DNA of 21,566 nt from a virus, in the IMG/VR virus record IMGVR_UViG_3300029319_000595, positions 1 to 21,566 of that record. One strand, written 5' to 3'. Made by a program: the position numbers and the translations under genes. The first letter of the stretch is position 1; each line of letters begins with the position of its first letter. The notes below the pieces were generated by a model. That model was not told where the DNA came from. It worked only from the letters and a program-made list of their open reading frames with translations, and ran no database searches. This document shows, piece after piece, positions 15,927 through 21,566 of this stretch.

Positions 15927-17141
15927 ATGTCCAGTAACAATAGAATATTTTACGCCTGCCAAGCGGTCTCGATCAACAACGAGGGGTCTACCTCTGTTGC
16001 GACGGGAGATATGGCACATGGTGTTCAAAGTGTTGGGATGACCACGAATTTCAACTTGGAACAGGCTTTTGAGCTTGCTCAGATCGAAATTTATGAAAAC
16101 ATCGAAGGTACTCCAGACGTAGAAGTAACCTTAGAAAAGGTTATTGACGGACACCCACTGATTTACCACATGGCATCCACCGGTGTCGCAGGCACAGCGA
16201 ACAGTGGACTTGCTGCCCGATCAGATGTGAAGTGTGACGTTCGTCTTGGAATTTTTGATGCCCAAGCTAACAATGTGGCTAGTGCAGAAGGTGCTGGTAC
16301 AGGCACTAACCCCGGAGATGCAGAAGTTGAAGTTTACTGCTCCGGCATGTTCATCTCGTCTGTTAGTTACACTATTCCAGTTGATGGAAATGCAACTGAA
16401 TCTGTTACGCTGGTTGGTAACAACAAACAGTGGTTGACTGGAACTGATGTTCTCATCAAAGATGGAGATGTTGCAGCTTTCAATGGTACAGATACACCTA
16501 AAGCCTTTGGTGAAGCTGGTGCCGCATCTGGCGGTATTCAGCGACGTGAAGATGTCATCCTTAGCGGATGTATCCTTCCCACCGTTATTGACGGTGTTGT
16601 TGGTTCTGGATACGGTAATGCAGCTAATTCAGATGGCACTCCTAGAATTCACATTCAGAACTTCACCTGTAGTACAGACTTTAGTCGTGAAGACATTCTT
16701 GAGTTGGGACGTAAAACGCCTTACTTCCGACCTGCTAACTTCCCGATTGAAGTTACCTGTGAAATCGAAGCTATTACCACTTCTGGTGACTTTGTTAGTG
16801 CTTACGAGTTTGGAGATTCAGAACTGTATAGCACCGTTGACTCTGGTAACAACGTTTCTAACGAAGTTATCTTTATGTTCATGAGAGGCGGTCTTGGACT
16901 CGACCTTGGAAATAAAAACAAGTTGTCTTCCGTGAGTTATGGTGGTGGTGACGCTGGTGGTGGTAACGTATCATGTACCTACAGTTTCTCCAACTTTAAC
17001 CAGTTAGACGTTCAGGACCGACTGAATCAACAATTGCTTGGTTTTGGCGGAATTACACTGGGTGCTGGATTTGATAGTAATGGACTTTCAAACGATAGAG
17101 GTTCAGGACCATTCCCTGCTGACCTCGTAGCTAACTTATAA
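15927..17141 (+). CDS. Likely major tail (tube) protein
   Basis: 404 residues. The central part is typical of phage tail tube proteins: FNLEQAFELAQIEIYENIEG (42-61) then TPDVEVTLEKVIDGHPLIYH, and later SGMFISSVSYTIPVDGNATE with VTLVGNNKQW. Residues about 250-290 (STDFSREDILELGRKTPYFR) and IEVTCEIEAITTSGDFVSAY are another conserved stretch. Codon choice favours C-ending forms (TTC, AAC, GAC) more than most neighbours, as expected for an abundant virion protein. It follows a putative terminator and precedes the chaperone-like genes and tape measure gene, the usual tube position. At 404 residues it is larger than most simple tubes, so an extra surface domain is likely. No sheath gene is seen beside it. 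Confidence 0.7.
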   Translation: MSSNNRIFYACQAVSINNEGSTSVATGDMAHGVQSVGMTTNFNLEQAFELAQIEIYENIEGTPDVEVTLEKVIDGHPLIYHMASTGVAGTANSGLAARSDVKCDVRLGIFDAQANNVASAEGAGTGTNPGDAEVEVYCSGMFISSVSYTIPVDGNATESVTLVGNNKQWLTGTDVLIKDGDVAAFNGTDTPKAFGEAGAASGGIQRREDVILSGCILPTVIDGVVGSGYGNAANSDGTPRIHIQNFTCSTDFSREDILELGRKTPYFRPANFPIEVTCEIEAITTSGDFVSAYEFGDSELYSTVDSGNNVSNEVIFMFMRGGLGLDLGNKNKLSSVSYGGGDAGGGNVSCTYSFSNFNQLDVQDRLNQQLLGFGGITLGAGFDSNGLSNDRGSGPFPADLVANL

Positions 17142-17144
17142 TAC

Positions 17145-17210
17145 TAGCAAGTGACTGTTGTTAGTGGACACGCTCATCAAGTTGCGATAGCATTTCAGGA
17201 TAGCAAGTGA
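17145..17210 (+). repeat. Imperfect direct repeats in the leader region
   Basis: TAGCAAGTGA occurs at 17145-17154 and again at 17201-17210; both copies continue into similar TGTTG...GTGG sequence with small gaps. A further GATAGCA lies at 17186-17192, close to the second copy. The repeats are non-coding and lie just after the tail gene stop. Confidence 0.5.
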
Positions 17211-17238
17211 TGTTGGTGGGCAAAGGAAAGGAAACAAT

Positions 17239-17277
17239 ATGAAATTCAACTACTCCCGTTTCGTGAGGTTCGCATGA
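17239..17277 (+). CDS. 12-codon micro-ORF (possible leader peptide)
   Basis: ATG at 17239 encodes MKFNYSRFVRFA and stops with TGA at 17275-17277, overlapping the next gene's ATG (17274) as ATGA. It has the strongest ribosome site of the region, AAAGGAAAGGAAA (17222-17234), whereas the next gene has only a weak GTGAGG. Codons 5-7 form the left arm of a hairpin that encloses the next start. Translation of this peptide would be expected to open that hairpin and feed ribosomes to the following gene. Whether the peptide itself matters is unknown, and a chance reading frame is possible. Confidence 0.45.
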   Translation: MKFNYSRFVRFA

Positions 17278-17296
17278 ATACTTATGAGCGGGAGTA
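17251..17296 (+). promoter_or_regulatory. Hairpin enclosing the start of the chaperone-like gene
   Basis: TACTCCCG (17251-17258) and CGGGAGTA (17289-17296) are perfect 8-base complements separated by 30 bases. The loop contains the weak ribosome site GTGAGG and the ATG at 17274. A fold of this kind would limit independent initiation and make the gene depend on translation of the overlapping 12-codon frame. This is a prediction from complementarity only. Confidence 0.5.
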
Positions 17297-18311
17297 TTTT
17301 GTATCTAGGATAAGATCAGGATTTTTAAATCTCAAACTAGGAAATGTAAGGGTTAGGGTTTTAAACCCGACACTGGAAGACGAATATCTATCTAATGAAA
17401 TTTTTATGGAATCCTTTGATCAGGCTAGATCTGATGAGATCATGACTCAAGATGAGATGTTTGATTGGATGATGGACAGAGGCTTATGGTCACAAGAAAA
17501 TGAAGATAAGATCAAGGCTTGTGAAGGAAACATAGAAAAGTTAAAAATAGAGATATTCAACGCAAGAAGCAAGGAAAAGCTAAGAGAGACTGCTAGAACT
17601 TATCTGAGGGCTACCGAGAAAGCCCTCGCCAAGTTGCAGTCAGAAAAAGACGAGTTATTTTCAAAGACGTGTGAGGGGTTGGCAACTCAAGATAAAATGA
17701 TGTTTCTCTTTGAGAGGTGTTGTTTTGTTGGATCACAACCTTTAGATTTTAAAGATATAGAGATAGGCGATCTTTATTATCAATTTAACCAGTCACAACT
17801 CAATGAAAAACAGTTAAGAGAATTAGCAAGAAATGACCCTTGGAGATTAGCTTGGTACGCAAAGGATCACTCGCCGTTATTTGCGAATGATCCAAGCAGA
17901 ACATTGTCAAACGAGCAGAAGGGAATTTTAATCTGGGCAAACATGTATGACAACATTCAGGAGTCTATGGATTGCCCAACTGAAGATGTAATAAATGACG
18001 ATGATATGCTTGATGGTTGGTTTATTATACAAAGGAAGAAGCAAGCAAGTGAAAAAGCCAAATCAGAATTGGAAGCAAAAACGACCAACGAAAAAATAGC
18101 AAATGCCGATGAAGTGATGATATTTACTGATTCTAGAAAAGAAGCAGAAAGTATTCATAACATGAATTCAATCGGGGGAGACATCATAAGAAAGCAAAGA
18201 ATTGCTAAGGCAAAAAAACTTGGAAAGGCGACGGATTTTGATTTTGATGACAGAAAAATAGAGATTCAGAATCAGCAGCGTCAAATGTTCAAGGACTCAA
18301 CAAGGAGATAA
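17274..18311 (+). CDS. Putative tail assembly chaperone, paralog of the 18681 gene
   Basis: 345 residues, family seen in large marine phages before the tape measure gene but without a firm name. Residues 21-75 are acidic alpha-beta with DEIMTQDEMFDWMMDRGLW (54-72), followed by a predicted coiled coil (about 75-130; KACEGNIEKLKIEIFNARSK) and then a helical part with FLFERCCF (144-151). The C-terminal 100 residues are charged (many K, E, D), with no membrane segment. The DEI.T..E.....M..RG.W segment and the following coiled coil and CxF motif recur in the product at 18681-19553, so the two are divergent paralogs. Its location suggests a role in tape measure or tail assembly. Start chosen by ATGA overlap with the micro-ORF. 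Confidence 0.6.
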   Translation: MNTYEREYFVSRIRSGFLNLKLGNVRVRVLNPTLEDEYLSNEIFMESFDQARSDEIMTQDEMFDWMMDRGLWSQENEDKIKACEGNIEKLKIEIFNARSKEKLRETARTYLRATEKALAKLQSEKDELFSKTCEGLATQDKMMFLFERCCFVGSQPLDFKDIEIGDLYYQFNQSQLNEKQLRELARNDPWRLAWYAKDHSPLFANDPSRTLSNEQKGILIWANMYDNIQESMDCPTEDVINDDDMLDGWFIIQRKKQASEKAKSELEAKTTNEKIANADEVMIFTDSRKEAESIHNMNSIGGDIIRKQRIAKAKKLGKATDFDFDDRKIEIQNQQRQMFKDSTRR

Positions 18312-18313
18312 AA

Positions 18314-18688
18314 ATGGAAAATTTTGACGATTTGATTAGGCAGCAGTCGGAATACAAAAGTGTTAGGGAAGATAAGTTTAAACAAGACTCACGAGATAGA
18401 TTAAGTAAAATTCTTAAAAAGAAAGTGGAAACTACGATGATCGGGGCGTTAAGCTCTATCGAAGACCATTTTGCTTTTTTGTGGACATCTAAAGATGGAG
18501 GAATGTCACCAGAGCAGAAGATTATGTATGATACTTTTCAGAAGGTTAGATCTGAAATTTTAGACAAGGGAAACACTCAGTCTAGGAATGTGGACGCAGA
18601 GTTAGCTCAGTACGAGGTTAAATGGCTAAGGTATCAAACCAATATGCCGGTTATTTCAAGAAAGACAGGAGAAGAACAAGATGATTAA
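18314..18688 (+). CDS. Small helical protein in tail chaperone position
   Basis: 124 residues, highly charged and helical (LIRQQSEYKSVREDKFKQDS, then RLSKILKKKVETTMIGAL), family not recognised. It contains SSIEDHFAFLWTSKDGGMSP, possibly the only globular core. It is flanked by the two paralogous genes and starts 2 bases after the stop of the first with a strong AAGGAG (18302-18307); its end overlaps the third gene by 8 bases. No slippery site joins it to either neighbour, so it is not a frameshift extension. A chaperone or scaffold partner role is inferred from position. Confidence 0.6.
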   Translation: MENFDDLIRQQSEYKSVREDKFKQDSRDRLSKILKKKVETTMIGALSSIEDHFAFLWTSKDGGMSPEQKIMYDTFQKVRSEILDKGNTQSRNVDAELAQYEVKWLRYQTNMPVISRKTGEEQDD

Positions 18689-19553
18689 GAATAAGATGGA
18701 AAGCAAGGTCACTATCGAATTAGAAGGTGGAGAAAAGAGGGAAGTAGAGATTTATGTGCAGAAGCCTAACAACGATACTGTAAAAAAGGCAGATAGGCAT
18801 AAATCTAAGGTTTGGAATCAGTGTATCCAAGACGAAATTCTCACAAAAAAAGAACTTGCTGTTCTGATGCGTAAACGTGGCATCTGGGACGACAAGAAAG
18901 ATAAAGAAGAAGAAGAAATCACACAAGCAATTGTCGATTTGGAGAAAGAGCTTTCGTTTGGTAAAAATGGTAAAAAACCAAAGGTTTCAGAGGGTAGGGA
19001 TATTGCCGTTGAAATCAGGAGAAAACGCTCTGATCTAAGAGACCTAATTGCAGAGAGAATTGGGCTAGAAGAGAATACTGCCGACAGCTTGGCGGATAAC
19101 GCCCGATTTGACTTCCTTGTAGCTCATTGTACTTTCTATAAAGACGGTAAACCCGTGTATAAAGACTATGATGAGTATAATAATAAGAGTGCGGATGAGA
19201 TCGCATTTGAAGCAGCAAGCCTTTTAGGTAGGATGCTTTATAATTTAGATAATAATTTTGAGAAAAACTTACCAGAGAATAAATTTCTTACCAAATTTAA
19301 CCTTGTTAATGATGATCTGAGCTTGGTTGACCCCAACAATCCAGAGCATTTAATTGACACCAAAGGTAAGCGAATTGATGAAGATGGTTATTATCTTGAC
19401 GAAGATGGTAAGAGGATAGATAGAGAGGGTAACAAGTTATCTGAAGATGGTAGTTATGAGATCGTAGAATACGAAAACGATCTTTTGGACAAACCTAAAC
19501 CAAAGAGACGAACCAGAAAGACTAAAACAGAAGAGACTGATACGGAAAGTTAG
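18681..19553 (+). CDS. Putative tail assembly chaperone with acidic repeat tail
   Basis: 290 residues, paralog of the 17274 gene product: DEILTKKELAVLMRKRGIW (51-69) then a coiled-coil region (about 72-130) and FLVAHCTF (145-152) line up with the equivalent segments there. The C-terminus is different: about 225-260 hold short repeats built on DEDG (RIDEDGYYLDEDGKRIDREG, then NKLSEDGS), followed by an acidic stretch and a basic end (KPKPKRRTRKTK, 271-282). The repeats could bind calcium or form a beta-solenoid. It directly precedes the tape measure gene, the usual place of tail assembly chaperones. AGGAG (18667-18671) serves the ATG at 18681; an in-frame ATG at 18696 is a second choice. Confidence 0.6.
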   Translation: MIKNKMESKVTIELEGGEKREVEIYVQKPNNDTVKKADRHKSKVWNQCIQDEILTKKELAVLMRKRGIWDDKKDKEEEEITQAIVDLEKELSFGKNGKKPKVSEGRDIAVEIRRKRSDLRDLIAERIGLEENTADSLADNARFDFLVAHCTFYKDGKPVYKDYDEYNNKSADEIAFEAASLLGRMLYNLDNNFEKNLPENKFLTKFNLVNDDLSLVDPNNPEHLIDTKGKRIDEDGYYLDEDGKRIDREGNKLSEDGSYEIVEYENDLLDKPKPKRRTRKTKTEETDTES

Positions 19554-19559
19554 ATTGGA

Positions 19560-19582
19560 TAGTGTAGTCTAAATTTACACTA
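19560..19582 (+). promoter_or_regulatory. Short hairpin before the tape measure gene
   Basis: TAGTGTA (19560-19566) and TACACTA (19576-19582) are perfect 7-base complements with a 9-base loop. The right arm ends at the ribosome site TAAGGG (19581-19586) of the tape measure gene. No T run follows, so it is not a classical terminator. It may tune translation. Confidence 0.4.
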
Positions 19583-19592
19583 AGGGTAAAAT

Positions 19593-21566
19593 ATGGCTCA
19601 ATTTGTACTGACTGCACAACTTCAATTACAAGCACCTAGAAACGCTAGTAAAGTAGTAAACCAGATTCAAAATCAGTTAAAGGGTGTTCAGATCCCTGTA
19701 ACTGTAAAATCTGCTGCACAGGCTACAAAACAAATTAATCAAGTAACCGCTGCGACCAACAAGGCTGCATCGGCTGCTGAAGCTATGGGTAAATCTTTTG
19801 GTTTAGCCATTAAACGTTTTGCTGCCTTTACCGTCGCTAGTCGTGCCGTTAGTCTATTCACTAATAGTCTTGCAAGTGCCGTAGATGAAGCTATTGGCTT
19901 CCAACGTGAGATGGTCAAGATCTCTCAGGTTACTGGTAAAACAGTGAAAGAGTTGAAAGGTCTTGAACAAACTATTACTAGATTATCTGTAACTTTAGGT
20001 ACTTCTAGTAAAGAGTTGTTGAGTACAGCTAGAATTCTTTCTCAGGCTGGTATCAAGGCCGGTGATCTTAAGGTCGCTATTGAAGCACTTGCTAAAACCA
20101 CGCTTGCCCCGACGTTCGAAGATATCAATAAAACCGCAGAGGGTGCGGTTGCTATTCTCGCTCAGTTTGAGGGCGGCGTTGGCAGGCTGGAAAAACAGCT
20201 TGGTGCTATTAATGCAGTTGCTGGTCAGTTTGCTGTTGAGTCTGGTGACTTAATTTCTGCTGTTCGTAGGTTTGGTGGCGTGTTTAAATCTGCGGGTGGT
20301 GAGCTAGAAGAATTGCTCGCACTGTTCACATCTGTTCGTGCTACGACTCGTGAAAGTTCTGAAAGTATTGCAACCGGTTTGCGTACTATCTTTACTCGTA
20401 TTCAGCGTCCAAAGACGATTGAATTTCTTAGACAGTTTGGTGTTGAACTTTTAAATGCAGAGGGCAAGTTTATTGGGCCGTTAAAGGCGGTAGAACAGCT
20501 TAACAAAGCATTTGCTGGTCTGGATCAGGGTGATATTACCTTTGTTAGAGTGGCAGAAGAGCTTGGTGGTTTCCGTCAGATTGGTAAGGTTATTCCGCTT
20601 ATTCAGCAATATGGAATTGCTGTTGACGCCCTTTCCGCAGCACAAGAAGGTCAGAATAGTTTATCCGCAGATGCAGAAAAAGCACAGCAGGCATTAGCTG
20701 TTCAAATTACCAAAGTCAAGGAAGAGTTTCTAGCTTTAGTTCGTGGTATTGCTGGAAGTGACTCTTTCCAATTGTTCGCTCGTACTGCTCTAGAAGTTGC
20801 GAGTGCTCTCATCAAGGTGGCAGATGCTATAAGGCCACTTATCCCCCTAATCGGTGCCCTTGCTGCTGTTAAATTTGCTAGGGGTATTGGTGGCTTTGCT
20901 GCTAGTGCTGGGTCTGCCCTCAAGGGTCTTGGTAAAAATCAGGGCGGTGTTATTCAGGCGTTCGCTAGGGGTGGTTTCGTTCCGGGGCAGGGCAACAGAG
21001 ATACTGTGCCTGCTATGCTTACTCCGGGCGAGTTTGTTATCAAGAAAAGCAGTGCTAAGAAACTAGGTGCTGGTACGCTACAAGCGATGAATCAGAATAG
21101 GTTTGTTCTTGGTGGTAAAGTTGGTGCTATAGCTCTTAATCCTATAGGTGGGGAAGCTGACGCTACTGGTAAAGTAACCCTCAAGGATATCAAAGAAACT
21201 TTATTTAATAATAATCAACTTAGGGGTGATACATCTGGAAACAAGAAGATTTTTGATAATTCTACTTCTGGATTTCAAAAAACTATAAAACCAAAGTTTG
21301 CTGAACAAGGCAAACGTCCATTTAGAGAAAGATTTGACCGTCTCATCAACAAGATTGCTTTTGGTTCGGCAGCAAAAACAAGTCAAGGTTTTACGGTTAA
21401 TGGTGCGGCTTTTCCTAGTACCAAAGAGGGTGAATCAACCACAGAGGATAAGATTAAACAAAGGCTAAGAGACTCGTTTTCAGACATTATACCGGAAGCA
21501 GCTAAAGACCTTAAATCTACACTACCAAAAGGTGCAGGCGTAAAAACTGGGGAATTTAACCCAAGC
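19593..21566 (+). CDS. Tail tape measure protein, N-terminal part
   Basis: 658 residues to the right edge, open frame, protein continues. It starts MAQFVLTAQLQLQAP, followed by a helical Ala/Gln/Lys-rich region typical of tape measure proteins, which set tail length and are threaded through the tube. The conserved phage tape measure core is recognisable in FQREMVKISQVTGKTVKELK and RTIFTRIQRP (about 108-275), similar to PhageMin_Tail domains. A hydrophobic stretch (PLIPLIGALAAVKFARGIGG, about 412-431) may insert in the host membrane at infection. GGFVPGQGNRDTVPAM and TPGEFVIKKSSAKK (about 462-490) are a motif found in many large phage tape measure proteins. After this, a charged region (500-658) lacks similarity I know. 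The ATG at 19593 has TAAGGG 6 bases upstream. It is the expected neighbour of the chaperone-like genes. Confidence 0.85.
   Translation, partial: MAQFVLTAQLQLQAPRNASKVVNQIQNQLKGVQIPVTVKSAAQATKQINQVTAATNKAASAAEAMGKSFGLAIKRFAAFTVASRAVSLFTNSLASAVDEAIGFQREMVKISQVTGKTVKELKGLEQTITRLSVTLGTSSKELLSTARILSQAGIKAGDLKVAIEALAKTTLAPTFEDINKTAEGAVAILAQFEGGVGRLEKQLGAINAVAGQFAVESGDLISAVRRFGGVFKSAGGELEELLALFTSVRATTRESSESIATGLRTIFTRIQRPKTIEFLRQFGVELLNAEGKFIGPLKAVEQLNKAFAGLDQGDITFVRVAEELGGFRQIGKVIPLIQQYGIAVDALSAAQEGQNSLSADAEKAQQALAVQITKVKEEFLALVRGIAGSDSFQLFARTALEVASALIKVADAIRPLIPLIGALAAVKFARGIGGFAASAGSALKGLGKNQGGVIQAFARGGFVPGQGNRDTVPAMLTPGEFVIKKSSAKKLGAGTLQAMNQNRFVLGGKVGAIALNPIGGEADATGKVTLKDIKETLFNNNQLRGDTSGNKKIFDNSTSGFQKTIKPKFAEQGKRPFRERFDRLINKIAFGSAAKTSQGFTVNGAAFPSTKEGESTTEDKIKQRLRDSFSDIIPEAAKDLKSTLPKGAGVKTGEFNPS

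Noticed and set aside
18212-18218. A_AAA_AAA heptamer in the 17274 gene as a possible -1 frameshift site for a tail chaperone
   Set aside because: A -1 shift here meets a stop after only a few codons, so no extended product would be made; the next genes have their own starts.

Overview
The window is a stretch of a tailed bacteriophage genome (or prophage), most likely from an aquatic or marine host. About 20 kb of closely packed genes all lie on the plus strand, joined by TAATG or ATGA overlaps or by short gaps with Shine-Dalgarno sites. The products are mostly virion proteins. The base composition is AT-leaning. There are no tRNAs, integrase, transposon, CRISPR or reverse transcriptase genes, and no gap exceeds about 135 bases. 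The start (before 100) and the end (tape measure gene) are both cut by the window edge.

Layout. (1) 2-4296: a run of surface and adhesion proteins: the tail end of a likely lectin-like protein, a LamG/concanavalin-like protein, a larger protein with LamG-like, PKD-like and BspA-type (DUF285) parts, an unrecognised protein, a short fibre protein with a typical phage C-terminal domain, and a small unrecognised protein. (2) 4299-6386: a three-gene enzyme cassette that is not structural: a phosphoribosyltransferase-HAD fusion with a Cys-rich N-terminus, a class I methyltransferase and a small sulfotransferase. (3) 6399-8788: small accessory proteins, a BppU-like Ig-fold protein, a putative head-tail adaptor and a fibre protein. 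(4) 8810-13531: a 1573-residue fibre with two blocks of YadA-head-like repeats. (5) 13569-17141: a small protein, two putative neck/tail-completion proteins, a putative tail terminator and the likely major tail (tube) protein. (6) 17142-19553: a leader region with a 12-codon micro-ORF and a hairpin, then three genes in the position of tail assembly chaperones; two of them are divergent paralogs flanking a third. (7) 19593-end: the N-terminal 658 residues of the tape measure protein.

Together the genes build the head-tail joint, the tail tube and its length ruler, and an elaborate set of adhesion fibres. The enzyme cassette may modify a nucleotide-derived or glycan substrate, either on the virion or on the host surface; that is inference. 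No sheath gene is recognisable, so a siphovirus is possible, but a myovirus with its sheath elsewhere cannot be excluded. The best leads for something undescribed are the PRTase-HAD/methyltransferase/sulfotransferase cassette, the leader-peptide/hairpin arrangement before the chaperone-like genes, the paralogous gene pair there, and the giant YadA-like fibre.
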